Positions 1-11,000 are shown, counted from the stretch's first letter. The stretch: 16,613 nucleotides of DNA from Planctomycetaceae bacterium UBA4655 (GCA_002405515.1 DHLZ01000180.1:1-16613); one strand, 5' to 3'. Notes: generated by a model not told the origin, from the letters alone. A program made the numbers and translations.

Positions 1-65
1 GCTCCTCGGGCTTCCGGAATTTTTTTCACACTCCGCCTTCAGGGAAACTTGCGCCTCGGGCTTCC
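1..65 (-). repeat. Two inverted units of the GGAAGCCCGAGG repeat family
   Basis: On the minus strand the 12-mer GGAAGCCCGAGG occurs at 65-54 and again at 15-4, 50 bases apart. Eighteen bases into the first unit comes TTTCCCTGAAGG, followed by an A-rich stretch, the same internal layout as the units at 12483-12578 on the plus strand. The left window edge cuts the second unit. On the plus strand side, AGCGTTGAC (76-84) followed by CGTGAG (85-90) is also found beside repeat copies near 12.3 and 12.6 kb. No gene is visible here; short reading frames through it have no recognisable protein character. Confidence 0.8.
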
Positions 66-272
66 GTGCATTTCCAGCGTTGACCGTGAGGGGCTGTCCG
101 TGCCCAGTAGGCGGCGTATGCAGACAAGCGAAGCAAGGATTGCGGAGCGTCGTCGGCATCCGAGAGAGCGAAGGGCAGGATGCCCTCCGCGAACGTCCGG
201 CGACGGGGCAGGGACGCCCCCTCCCACGACACCAGCAGCTTCTGCTGGGACTCAAAAACGGCAAAGCCGCAG
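66..272. other. Intergenic stretch with small hairpins
   Basis: No credible gene. Three short stem-loops lie close together: AGGGCA/TGCCCT at 172-186, GGGGC/GCCCC at 205-220, and CCAGCAG/CTGCTGG at 232-248 with a 3-base loop. They sit just beyond the stop codon of the minus-strand gene at 273 and may help end its transcript or protect its 3' end. This is inference from position; only the inverted repeats are seen. Confidence 0.5.
254..269 (-). terminator. Weak possible intrinsic terminator of the minus-strand hypothetical gene
   Basis: Read on the minus strand, four bases after the TGA stop there is CGGC-TTT-GCCG followed directly by five T residues. The stem is only 4 bp (5 with a G-U pair), so it is weak alone; the larger hairpin at 232-248 lies just downstream. 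Called mainly on position and the T-run. Confidence 0.35.
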
Positions 273-1031
273 TCAGGTCGTCAGCGGTGGCGGCGACGCG
301 GCGAACCGGTCCAGCAGATCGGCCGACCACTCGGTGTCGTTCTCGCGGGGGCCGACGGCCGCGAGCACTCGGCCGCGAAGGAGCACGCCCTTCTCGACGA
401 CGCTCGGGAAGAGATGGCACTCGATCGCGACCGGTGGCATGGCCTCCGGCCTGTCGGGGGAATCCTCGCGAATCGCGAGGCGTCTCGCTTCAAGGGGATG
501 AGTGGCCACGAGCACGCTCGGGCCCGAGGTGGGCCGCGCGAGGGCCGCCGCAGCCGTCGGCGAGATGATCTCGCCCGCGGGAACGAGCGAGCGGACGATC
601 ACGGTCGCGTCGCTCGCGAGCAGCGACGTCTGACAGGAGACGACGAGTTCCCAGGCGACGACCGCCGGGCTCCCGGTCGGCCACCGGCGCCACATCGCGG
701 TCGCCTTCAGCGACCGCGGATCCTGCGGTTCGTAGACGGCGACGACATCGTCGCCGCGAACCCATCGGTCGGTCGGCGGGATCATGTCGTCGTGTTCGCC
801 CGCCGCACGTTCCGCGGCGGGGTCGAGCACGAGGCCGAGCAGGGAGACCGGCCATGGAGGTTCGCCGCCGACGAACCCGATTCCAGCAGCCGGGCGATCG
901 AGGAGAATGCTCGCCGAGGGCGTTCCCGGTCGAGTTGCGGAAGCATCGAGGGCCTGCCTCGCGACGAGTCCCTCGAACGTCCAGGCCGCGGCGGGGACGA
1001 TGGTGCGGTCGTGGGGGCGGGGGGAAGTCAT
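273..1031 (-). CDS. Hypothetical protein, 252 aa, function not recognised
   Basis: I do not recognise a family. The product starting at the ATG complementary to 1029-1031 is 252 residues, with no clear signal peptide or membrane helix. It has a protein-like mix of hydrophobic strands and acidic/basic turns: D88-RWVRGDDVVAVYEP, M113-WRRW, W127-ELVVSCQTSLLASD, and a C-terminal segment around residues 207-227 (LFPSVVEKGVLLRGRV). This suggests a compact, mostly beta soluble protein. The frame extends 28 codons further upstream, but that extension would overlap the divergent phosphatase start and is Arg-rich, so the internal ATG is preferred. No strong Shine-Dalgarno is visible, so the true start could be further in. 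It is transcribed away from the phosphatase gene and ends in a hairpin-rich region. The plus-strand frame over the same bases is Arg/Gly-rich and looks like a shadow. Confidence 0.72.
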   Translation of the reverse strand: MTSPRPHDRTIVPAAAWTFEGLVARQALDASATRPGTPSASILLDRPAAGIGFVGGEPPWPVSLLGLVLDPAAERAAGEHDDMIPPTDRWVRGDDVVAVYEPQDPRSLKATAMWRRWPTGSPAVVAWELVVSCQTSLLASDATVIVRSLVPAGEIISPTAAAALARPTSGPSVLVATHPLEARRLAIREDSPDRPEAMPPVAIECHLFPSVVEKGVLLRGRVLAAVGPRENDTEWSADLLDRFAASPPPLTT

Positions 1032-1048
1032 GCAGTCATATATACTGC
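1032..1048. promoter_or_regulatory. AT island with inverted repeat between divergent starts
   Basis: The 23 bases between the divergent start codons contain GCAGT-(CATATAT)-ACTGC, 5-bp arms around an AT-only core in otherwise very GC-rich DNA. It could be a shared -10 region or an operator. If transcription starts inside it, both mRNAs would be almost leaderless, in keeping with the lack of clear ribosome binding sites. Function is inferred from position and composition only. Confidence 0.35.
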
Positions 1049-1054
1049 GCGGCG

Positions 1055-1951
1055 ATGGAATATCCGCGAAGGTCCGTCCCTGCCGCCGCCGACACCCTCG
1101 AAGCGAACCTGACACGCTGGCTCGAGGCCTGCGAGCGGGCTGCCCGCGAGGGAGGCCGAGTGCTCGGAGAGTGGGTGGGGCGGTTCGGCGTCGAGAACAA
1201 GGGACCGCGCGACCTCGTCACCGAGGCCGACCGCGAGTCGCAGCGGGCGATTCGGGACATCCTGCTCGGCGAATTCCCCGATCATGCCTTCGTGGGCGAG
1301 GAGGGGGATGACGGGCTGGGTGGACGCCCGTGGCGGGAGGCGGCGGCCGGCGAGCCACCGCTCACCTGGTTCGTCGATCCACTCGACGGCACCACCAACT
1401 ACGTGCACGGCTACCCGGCCTACTGCGTGTCGATCGCGCTCTTTCGGGGAGACACGCCGCTTGTCGCGACGGTCTACGATCCGGTCGCCGAAGAATGCTT
1501 CGTGGCTGCCGCGGGGCTTGGCGCACGATGCAACGGGCGACCGATCCGCGTTTCGGCCGCGGTGGATCTCGCGGATTCGCTCGTCGCAGTGAGTTTTCCG
1601 ACCCACCCGAGCGTCGAGTCGGCGGCCGTGGACGATTTCCTGGCGGCCCTGCCCCTCGCACGGTCCGTCCGACGCAGCGGATCGACCGCCTTGAACCTCG
1701 CCTGGCTCGCTTCGGGCCGGCTTGATGCGTTCTGGGCGCGTCGCATCCAGAGTTGGGACGTCGCCGCCGGGTTCCTCCTCGTCCTGGAAGCCGGCGGGAC
1801 GCTCGGGCGGTTCGCGGTCGATGCCGCCTCGCCGCCGGGACCCTCGCTGATTCCGATGGCCGATCCTTCGTTCATCGCCGCCGCCAGCGTTCCGCTCCTC
1901 GAGGGCCTCCAACAGCTGTTCGCCTCGCGCGACGGCCTGCCGGGAACCTGA
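1055..1951 (+). CDS. Inositol monophosphatase family protein (SuhB-like)
   Basis: Predicted Mg2+-dependent, Li+-sensitive-type sugar or inositol phosphate phosphatase of the cytoplasm. All family motifs are visible in the 298-residue product: DLVTEAD at 53-59, GEE at 81-83 (metal-binding Glu), DPLDGTTN at 108-115 (metal-ligand D108 and D111 plus the T113 nucleophile-activating position), and SWDVAAG at 233-239 with D235 as the third Asp ligand. Length is slightly above the usual 260-290 residues. The ATG at 1055 is used because longer in-frame starts would run through the divergent gene and give an Arg-rich, non-family N-terminus; residues from about 13 on align with the expected N-terminal helix. 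Inositol-1-phosphatase, histidinol-phosphatase, fructose-1,6-bisphosphatase and PAP-phosphatase activities all occur in this superfamily, and the sequence does not let me choose between them. The next gene starts 146 bases downstream, so co-transcription is possible. Confidence 0.93.
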   Translation: MEYPRRSVPAAADTLEANLTRWLEACERAAREGGRVLGEWVGRFGVENKGPRDLVTEADRESQRAIRDILLGEFPDHAFVGEEGDDGLGGRPWREAAAGEPPLTWFVDPLDGTTNYVHGYPAYCVSIALFRGDTPLVATVYDPVAEECFVAAAGLGARCNGRPIRVSAAVDLADSLVAVSFPTHPSVESAAVDDFLAALPLARSVRRSGSTALNLAWLASGRLDAFWARRIQSWDVAAGFLLVLEAGGTLGRFAVDAASPPGPSLIPMADPSFIAAASVPLLEGLQQLFASRDGLPGT

Positions 1952-1970
1952 TGCCCGGCCGCGGCCGCCG

Positions 1971-2018
1971 ATGAAGCCGTGCCGAATGTGCGGGTCGTGC
2001 GCGGGCTGCGGGGCGTGA
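1971..2018 (+). CDS. Possible 15-aa Cys-rich leader peptide
   Basis: Starting at ATG 1971, 20 bases after the phosphatase stop, a 16-codon frame encodes MKPCRMCGSCAGCGA and stops at TGA 2016-2018. It has four cysteines in a regular C-x2-C-x2-C-x2-C pattern, all TGC. It lies 79 bases upstream of the giant gene. No convincing Shine-Dalgarno precedes it and chance is a serious alternative in GC-rich DNA. If translated, it could be a cysteine-sensing leader peptide or a tiny metal-binding peptide. Confidence 0.2.
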   Translation: MKPCRMCGSCAGCGA

Positions 2019-2076
2019 CGATTGTTCGGCGGCGAGCGGCTGCGAAAGATGTGCGTGGCCGCGGAGTCTGAGGTAC

Positions 2077-2090
2077 CCTCCACGAGGAGG
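2077..2090 (+). promoter_or_regulatory. Shine-Dalgarno of the giant gene inside a small hairpin
   Basis: GAGGAGG at 2084-2090 lies 7 bases before the GTG at 2098 and decides that start. Immediately upstream, CCTCC (2077-2081) can pair with GGAGG (2086-2090) over a 4-base loop, forming a 5-bp G-C stem that would mask the ribosome binding site. Confidence 0.6.
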
Positions 2091-2097
2091 TTGTTTT

Positions 2098-5000
2098 GTG
2101 TCGCATTCACCCCGGCGGCGATCTTGCAGGTCAGGCCCCAGTCCCTGGCGACCGCGATTCGTCGTTCTTTTTTTGGCCGTCATCGCCGCGGCGGTCGGCC
2201 TGCGCACGGTCGCGGTGGGGCAACCGCCGGCGCCGCGGCTGGAGGAGGTGAAGCCCGAGATCTTCTACCTCGAGGATGCCGCCCGCGGACTCCTGCCGGT
2301 GCCCGGATTTCGCTACGAGGATTTCGTCGAGATGCTCCGGCTGAAGGAGGGGCTCCCACGCGGGCCGCAGCCGCCGCCGGCGGTGATCACGAGCGTGATG
2401 GTCGAGGGAGAGACCGTCGGCGACGAATGCCCCGCCACCATTCGCATGAAGGTCGTGCAGTCGGACGCGGGCTGGGTGGGAGTGCCGCTCGCCCTCGACG
2501 GCTTCCGGCTGACCGAGTTCCCCGTCCACGAGGGGAAGGGGCGGTTCCTGATCGACCGCGAGAACGGACAGCCGGGCGGCTACCGCGGCTGGTTCGAGGG
2601 ACGCGTCGGCGACGAGCACGTCATCGTGGTCCGCGGGGCGTTTCGCGTCGATCGGGCGAAGGACCAGGAGGCGCTCTCGGTGGACCTGCCGCGGGCGGCC
2701 GCCTCACGGATCACCATTCGCACCGCGATCGAGGACCCGGTCGTGTCCGTCGATCCTCCGCGGGTCGAGCCCCGCGTGGAACGGGCCGCCCCGGATTCTC
2801 CGGCGGAGACCCCGCGGGGCGGCGAAGAGCCTGTCGATGGCCCGCCGCGAAAGGATCCACGCGGCAGCCTCGTCACGCTCGTGGGCTTGGCCGGCCCGAC
2901 GCGGATCCTCATGCGCGGCCCCGGAGCCGTCGCCTCCGTGAACACCGCGGCCCCGCAGGCCGTTGGCGAGATCGCCGTCAGGATCGACGGCCGTCGTGCG
3001 GTCTCCGACGTCGCGGTCGAACTCCGCGGCCTGCCGGCCGGCATGCGGACCGTGACGGTGAGGTTGCCGGCCCGCGCGTCCGTCGTCGCCGTGCGGCCGC
3101 CGTCCACCCTCGTCGAGACGCGGGGCGACGAGGCCGGGCCCGATGCCGTGTTCGCGGTGTATCGCGATGCATCGGGCAACGCCACGCTGCGGTTCGAATG
3201 CGAGACGCCGGTGGAAGGCGGGACGGTCGAATCGCTCGCCTACCGGGTCGACGGCATCGCCGACTGGAGGCAGTGGGGCCGCATCAGCATCCTCGTCGAT
3301 GGCGATTGGCAGGTGAACTGGGGGCCCGTCCCCGCGAATCGTCGGGTCGATCCGCCGGCCGGCCTCGACAACGGCCAGTGCATCGGGGCGTTCGCCTACG
3401 ACTCGCAGCCGGCGAGGCTGCCCCTGCAGGTCAAGCCGCTCGGCAGCCGGGTCGTGATCGAGCCGGAATACGCATACGCCGTCCGGGGCGGGCGGATCGA
3501 GCTCGACGCTCGGCTTCGGATCTCCGTTCGCGGCCGCCCGATCACCGACATCGAGCTTGGGCTCGATGGTTGGGGCATCGACGCCGTCGGCCCCTCGAGC
3601 CTCGTCGATGCCGACGCGATCACCGGCAGCGGCGGCAAGCTGAGGATTCCTCTCGTGAAGCCGCTCACGGGCAACGGCACCGTCGAGATCCGGGCGGCAC
3701 GAACCATCGCGAGGAGCGACGAGCGGGTCGCCTGGACGCTGCCGGTGCCGAAGGCGAACCTCGTCGGTTCGGCCTCCGTGACGATCGTGTCCGACAGCGA
3801 CATCGAGCTGGTGCCCGACGTGGAGCTGATTCGCGGCCTCGTTCGCCAGGCCGCCTCCGGACGGGGAGGTGACTCCACGGCGCTCGCCTACCGTCTCGAG
3901 GGCGCGGAGGCCGCGTTCGCGGCCGCGCGGCGGTTTCTGCCGCGGCGGATCGACGCGATGATCTCAACCCACGCGGTCATCGACCGGTCGGACATCGTCG
4001 TGGATGAGACGATCCGCTACGACATCGCCCACGTTCCGCTCGCGTCGGTCTCGCTCGCCGTGCCGAGGTCGGTGCACGAGTCGGGCGGGCTCGAGGTGCG
4101 ATACCAGGAGACCCTGCTCAACCTCCGCGAGTCGCCCGAGCGTTCTTCCGGGGACTCCGCGGCCGCCGGCGAGCCGTCGCCGCCGGCCGTGGTGAGGCTG
4201 CTCGCCGAACTGCCCTCGCCGCGGCTGGGGGGCGTCGATCTCAAGGTCCGCTATTCGCTCAAGACCCCGGAAGTTCCCGCCGAGGCCACCGTCGCGGAGG
4301 ATCTGCCGATCGTAACGCCCTTGGAGGGAAAGGTCGCCCGCCAGTCGTTCTCCGTCGAGCCTCAAGGAGGGCTCGCCGTGGATCTCCGCGGCGACCAGTG
4401 GAAGCGGGACGTCTCGACCCAGGGGGGCGGTGGGTCGCGGAGTTGGACGTCCTCCAAGCCGCAGGAGAGCGTGCCGATCGCGCTCGCCGCCGAGCGACAG
4501 ACCGCCGCCGCCTCCGCGATCGTCGAGGCTGCATGGCTCGAGACGAGGGTGCTGCCGGACCGGCGAGAGGACCTCTTCCGTTACCGGATCGAAACCAAAG
4601 CCCCCGCGATCCAGCTGACGTTGCCCGGTGAGTCCGCTTCGAACGCCGTGGAGGTGAGGCTCGACGGTCGCAGCGTGGTCGGTGGAATCCAGCCGGGTGG
4701 CCGCATCGTCGTCGAGATTCCCGCGGGCGGCAGCCTCGGCGAGCACCTTCTCGAGATCGAGCGGGTGCAGCCGAGGCCCTCGCTCTTGGAACCGCTCGTT
4801 CTCGAGGCTCCGCAGTTCGGCGATCGGACGCAGCAGCGACGCTTCTATTGGGAGGTGCAGTTCGAGACCGACGAGCACCTCGTATTCGGTCCGCGCCGAT
4901 GGACGTCCCAGCAGGGCTGGGAATGGTCCGGACTGGGGTTCGTCCGGCGTCCGGTCGTTTCCTGGAAGTCGCTCGCGCGATGGGTGAACCCGCGGCTCGA

Positions 5001-8000
5001 GGAGGAGACTTCCATCGACGAGGAGCGGTCGAGCCCCGCATTGGTCGGGCGACGCGACGTCTACTCGGGGATCGGATGGCCCGGCCGGGAGGCCGTCTGG
5101 ATTTTGCCCAGCTGGCTCATGGTGGGATTGGTCTCCAGCCCGATCCTGCTCGGCGGACTGGCGGTCGTTTACCGGCCGGCGACCCGGCTCGTGCCGCTCG
5201 CCGTCGCGCTCGGCGCGACGTGGACGGCCCTCGCGGTCGCCTTGCCGGATCTCGCCCCACTCGCCGTGCAGTACGCCGTGCCGGGGCTCGCGCTTTCGGT
5301 CATGGCCGCCGGCCTGCGCATGGCCGTCGCGCCGCGGGCGGCTCGCGAAACCGAAACGGCTTCTTCCCGCGTGATCATCTCCGGATCATCGACCCGCACG
5401 GTGGCGGTGCCGTCGGTCCTGATCGGCGCCGGTTCGTCCGCGACCGCGAAAGGGACCGTGAAAACGGTTCTCCAGGCGATCGTCCTCGCGGCTGCGGGCG
5501 GCGCGGCCGTGCAGGCCGAGGAGACCGTCAAGGCCGAGCAGACGCTGCGGTTCCTGCGAGTCCGTGTGCCGGACCAGAAGGCCGCGTCGGAAATGGGCGG
5601 AGGAGCCAGGTACGTGCCCATGCCGCTGGCGGAGTTCGACGCGGCGGTTTCCCGGGCGGAGCCGTCGTCACCCAAGCCCGGCCGACGTGCGCCGACGCTG
5701 CAGCGGGCGGTGTACCGTCTCTCGTGGCAGCCCGGCCACGGGCTTACGGGAACGGTGGAGTTCGACGTCGAACGGGGGTTCGACCTCTTCCCGTTCGTCG
5801 TGCCGATCGGCGGGCTCGGGATCGAGGCCGCAACGGTCGAGACGAAGGACGGCACGGGTGTGGCGACCGTCGCCGGCCTGCCAGACGGGCGGGTCGGCGT
5901 GTTCGTCAGGCAGCCTGGTCGCTATCGCTGCCGTGGGGCCGCCGAGTCGGTCTCGCGATCCGCAGGCCCCGGACCGACGGCGGAGTCCTCTCGCTCTTCA
6001 TCGGCCACCCTCCCCATTCTCACGGCGGTCACGACGACGATCGAACTCGTGGTGCCCCAGGGCGTCAGGCCCGTCGTCGAGGGAGGCCTCGCGACGGTCA
6101 CCCGTGACGACGCGGACGATCTCGCGGGGTGGCGGTACCGGATCGTGCCGCGAGCCGTCGAATCGCTGACGATCCGGTTCGAGCAGGGGGCGACGGTCGT
6201 GCCATTGGACGTGGTGAACCGCCTTTCCATCGCCCGCAGGCAGTGGTCGCTGGAGGCCGTCATCGAGCCGCGTCGGCCCTGGCGGGACGAGTCATTGAGC
6301 CTGATGCTCGATCCCGGTCTGGCAGTGACGGCCGTGGTGCTGCGTGCCGAGGGGGCGATTCCAGGCGGTCCGCTGCTCTGGAGCGCCAGTGACGACGGGG
6401 GAAGCATCCGCGTCCGGCTGCCACCCGGCGGGAGCGGCGGCCGCGCGGCGGTCGTCGTGTCCGCCGTCGCGGCCTTCGACAGGACGGCCGCGACGACGAG
6501 GCTTCCCCTCGTGCGGCCGGCGTCGGAGGCATGGGCCTCGGGCCTCATGATCGTCTCGCTCGACGACTCGACGACGTTCAGTTCGGTCGAGGTGGAGAAT
6601 GCCGTGATCGTGCCGACCGCTGAATCGTCCGCCGGGCGAACCGATGCGGAGAGTGAACGGGACCGGCTGCCCACGATCACCGTGGAGCAGCAGTCCGTGG
6701 CCGGCGCCGCACGGGTTGCGGTCGGCGACCGCGTTCCGGAGATCGACACGGCCAGGGTGACGACCGTCGACATGTCCTCCAGAGGTGCGGCGACGGCCCG
6801 GGCGATGGCGAACATCCGAATCGGACGCGGCGAGTTGTTCGAACTCAAGGCGAAGATCGGCCCGGGATGGCTGATCGACTCCGTGGAGATTCCCGGCGAG
6901 GCGGTGCCGCTCGACTGGGGCGTCGAACGCTCCTCGCCCGGGAGCGTCCTGCGGGTGGGGCTCGTTCGCGGAATCGCCCCGGGCCGCGATCTCTCGCTGC
7001 GGGTCGTCGGCCATCGCTCGGTCCTGCCGCAAGGGCGGGCCTTCCCCACCGCGAACCTCGACATGGTCCGCTTCGACGGTGAGTCGGAGGGGCAATCGCT
7101 GATCGACATCCGCGCGAACGCGGAAACCACGATCCTCGTCGGCGGAGTCGCCGAGTCCGTCAGGGATTCCGAAGGGCTGCCGCAGAGGACTCGGGCCCTC
7201 CTGGAGCCCGGTCTGCCGAGGGCGAGGCTGCCGGCGGGCGAGCTCGCCAAGGCGGGCGAGATCACGTTTCTCCGACGGCGGCCTCCTGTCGACGTGCAGA
7301 CGCGGATCCACGTCACCTCGCGGGAAGACCGGCTGACGGAGTCGTTCACGTTCGAGTGTGCGCCGAGGGGCTCCGAGGTCGATTCACTCGTGGTCTTCCT
7401 TTCGGAGCCCGCGGAGTCGCCGACGGAGTGGTCGGTCCTGGCGCCGTCCTCGTCGAAGGTGTCGGCCCGCCGCATCGACGCCGAGCCTCGCCGCGACCAG
7501 AAAGACACGAACCAGTCGCGTGCCGCCGAGTCGTGGCTCGTCGAGATCGCGCCGCCGGTTCGCGAGCCGGTGTCGATCAGGGCGACTCGAACGGTTTCCT
7601 TCTCGGGACCGCGGCGGGTGGCGCTGGCGTGGGTGGAGGGAGCATCGACGAGTGGCGGTGATATCTTCGTGCGCGACGCTGGCCGCGGGCGACCGATCGT
7701 GACGGCGACCCGGCTCCCGGAGATGCCGGGGCGGGCGGTGGGTTCCGATCGGGCGGGCATGCCAGTGGCGGCGTTCATGTTCGACGCCGCGCGGGATATC
7801 GCGCCGGGAGGACCGCCGCCGCTCGAACTCGCGCCCGACGTCGATCCGGCGTCGAAGGCCCGCGCGTGGGTGTGGAGCGAGACCACGACCACGTGGTGCG
7901 ACGAGTCGGGCAGCACCGACTACGAGACCAGCTTCGTCATCGAAAACCACGGACGCAGCGGCGTCACGCTCGATCTGCCGGCGGACAAGCGGCTCGAGGG

Positions 8001-11000
8001 AGTGGTCGTCGACGGCGTGAGGCTCCAGGCCACGGGATCGGACGCTGCCGGCGGCCAGATCATGATCGAGCTGCCGCCAGGCAGGAGGTTCGTCCGGCTC
8101 GACCTGAGGTTGGTCTCCGAGTCGCGGCCGATCTGGGGATGCTGGACGGTGAACGCCGCCGCCGGTCGTCTCGACCTGCCCGTGTTGGAACGCTCGTGGC
8201 TCCTCGGGCTCCCTCCGCAGCTCAAGATCGCGATGGCCTCCGCGCGGCACCGTCTGACGGACGCGAGCGTTTCGTCGTGGCCGGGGCGGCTGCTCGGCAT
8301 CTCGCCCTCCCGGGAGAGGGCGCCCTACGGTCTGCAGCGATTCGTGCCGGTCGACGGAAGTGCGGGCGAGGCCTCGGTGACGCTCGTGAGGTCGGAGGTG
8401 GTATGGCGGGCGGCGATCGCGGTCGCCGCGCTGGGCCTTGCGGCGGGCTGGTGGCTCTCGCGGAAGCGGCTCGGTGCGATCCTGTTTTTCGCGCTCGTCT
8501 GCGGGCTGGCGGTGCTCTGGTCGGCCGCCCCGTGGTACGGTCTCGCGAGGTCGCTCTTCTCCGGTCTCTTCGCGGGGGCTGTGATCCGTCTCGCAGGGCG
8601 TCGCGGCATCCTGATCGGCGCGTCCGCGGCGGTTCTCCTGGTCTCCACTGGGGCCGGCGCGGCCGAGCCGCTGCCTCCGGCACGGGTCTTCATCGCTCCC
8701 GGCGACTCGGGGCCGATCGCGCTGGTTCCCGAACCGATCTTCCGCGCGATCGCCGCGGCGGATCGGGGGCCGGCGACCCGGGCGGTCGGCTTCGTGCGTA
8801 CCCGTCTGGACGTCCGCGGCAGCCCCGCCGGCGACAACGCCCCTTGGGGGCTCGAGGCCGAACTCGATGTGGAAGGGGGCGGGCGGATCGTGCTCGATCA
8901 GCCTGCGGGGGGAGCGAGGTTCGTCCCCGGATCCGCGTCGCTCGACGGCGCGCCGCTCGCCGACGCGGTCTCGGCCGACGGTCGTAGCCTCGCGGTGGAC
9001 CTCGACGGTTTCGGCAGGAAATTGCTTCGCGTCGAACTCCGCACGACGTTCGAGTCGGCCGACGCCATCGAAGAGGCCGTCTTGGCCCTGCCGGCGGCCG
9101 CGCGGTCGACGGTTGCGATGCCGGCGGAGTGGATCTCGGCTGGCGGCTGGCCGCACGAATGCGAATGGTCGAAGGGCGGGACTGCGGCCGATCGTCGGTG
9201 GAACTTCGCCGGCCGCACGACGGACGATGGCATCGACCCGGTGGTCTTCGACGTCACGGGTGGCACGGCCGTGAGGATCTCGCGGACGAAGCGACGCGGT
9301 GCGTCGATCGTGCGTCGGGCGGCCGCGGTGTCGTGCTCGCACGATATCGAGTGGGGCGAGCGGGAGTGCATCGTCCGCGTCTCGATCGAGGCGGAGGCAT
9401 CCACGGGCGGTTCGGGGGACCGCATCTGCCGGTCGCTCGATCTCGACGTCGATCCGCGGCTTGTGGCGATCGAAGATCCACTCGTGGACGGCGATGGGTT
9501 CGTGGCAAGGTTCGGGCCACAGGGCCGCTGCTGGGTGGAGTGGACGACGCCGGATGCGTCGCCGCGGAGGGCATCGCTCGCGTTTCGCATGCCGCTGTCC
9601 TCGCCCGTTGGCATCTTCGATCTTCCTGTCGTCGTCCCCGCCGGCAAAGTCGAGGCGACGATGGACGTGAGGCTGAGAACCTCGAACCCCGGCCTCCGGG
9701 TGACGGCCGACCTCCCGGCTACGGTGAGGATGCTTCCGCCCCGCGCCGACGACGTGGTCGGCCGTTCGGTCGGATGGTCGACGAGGTCCGTCGGCGAGCG
9801 TGTGTCGATCGGCGTCGGCCGGAGGGAGCTTCCCGTGCCGGTCGCACAGACCCTTTCGTTGTCGCTCGAACCGGACCGGACTCGGCTGCGGCTCGACGCG
9901 CGGATGGGGACCGCGTCCGCGACCCTGTCGGAGCTCCGCGTCGCCGTGCCGGCGGAATGCATCGTCGACTCGGTGAAGCTCACCGCGGTCGATGCTTCCG
10001 AGGGGTCGCCCGAAGCAAGCCCGGTGGACGCCGGCTTCTTTCGGGAACGGCCCGACCGCGTGAAGATCATCGTGCAGCGTCCCCGCAGCGGTCGCCACCG
10101 CCTCGTCCTCGAGGCGCGTCTGCCGGGGCCGCCTTCGACCTCCGGACGGCTGCCCGTCGCGCGGGTTCTCGTCGGCGGGGCCGACCCGCTCGAGATCGTG
10201 GTCTCGGCGCCGGACGACAAGGCCCTTTCTCTCGGCGACGGACAAGAGGCCGTTGCACGGGCCACGCTGTCGCTCGCAGCCGAAGACCGGGCACCGTCAT
10301 TCCGGCTCGTCGAGCGTCGCCGTCCGGACGGAGGCGGTGACGCGGCGGCCGATGCCGCCACTGCCGATGCGGATCAGTCGAAGGGAGCCGGTGACACTCC
10401 TGACGCGGACGGTGACCGTGTGGAGCTCGCCGACGTTCGGCTCGCCATCGACGACCGTGGACGTGCTTGGGGCGTGGTGCGGTTCGAACTCATGACCCGG
10501 CAGACGGTGCTGCGACTTCGCCTGCCCGCCGGCTTCCGGCTCTTCGAGGTGTTCGTCGACGAACATCCTGCGGCGACCAGGCCCGCCGACGACGGCGACT
10601 GGGCGGTGCGGCTGCTCGACGTCAGCAGGCCCCGTTCGCTCGTCGCCGTGTTTCTGGGGGAACTCGGCGACCGGGTCGCCTCGGGCGACGCGATCGAACT
10701 GGCGCCGCCCGAGATCGGATCGATGCCGGCTGCCGGGGTCCTCTGGACGATCCGCGGCCCGCGAGACCGCGCCATCCGCTTCCTGTCCGCAGGCGGCGAA
10801 TCTGCCGGCGAGGACTTCGTCGCCGCCCGTGCGCGGGCGCTCGAACGGTTGACCGCCGACGTGGTGCGGGCCTTCGAGGGCCGCAGTGCGGAGGAGCGGG
10901 CGAGGATTCGATCCCACCTCCACCGCGACGACTCGGCCGATTCGGCGGCGCCCGAGTCCGCATGGGATCGAAGCAGCCTCGCGCTCGCGCCGAACATCTT

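Noticed and set aside
180..1112. Plus-strand 310-codon frame over the hypothetical gene
   Set aside because: Arg/Gly/Asp-rich shadow that would run through the divergent start region; the minus-strand frame has normal protein composition.
2022..3872. Plus-strand 616-codon frame overlapping the start of the giant gene
   Set aside because: Arg/Gly-rich low-complexity product in an alternative frame; the giant gene has a strong SD and coherent signal peptide and beta pattern.
5922..7916. Minus-strand open frame of 664 codons opposite the giant gene
   Set aside because: Ser/Thr/Arg/Pro-rich shadow of the coding strand, without domains, signal sequence or a ribosome binding site.
7384..10245. 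Minus-strand open frame of 953 codons opposite the giant gene
   Set aside because: The translation is dominated by Arg, Gly, Pro, Asp and His with no hydrophobic pattern or motif, as expected opposite a strongly GC3-biased gene; the plus-strand frame is longer and protein-like.
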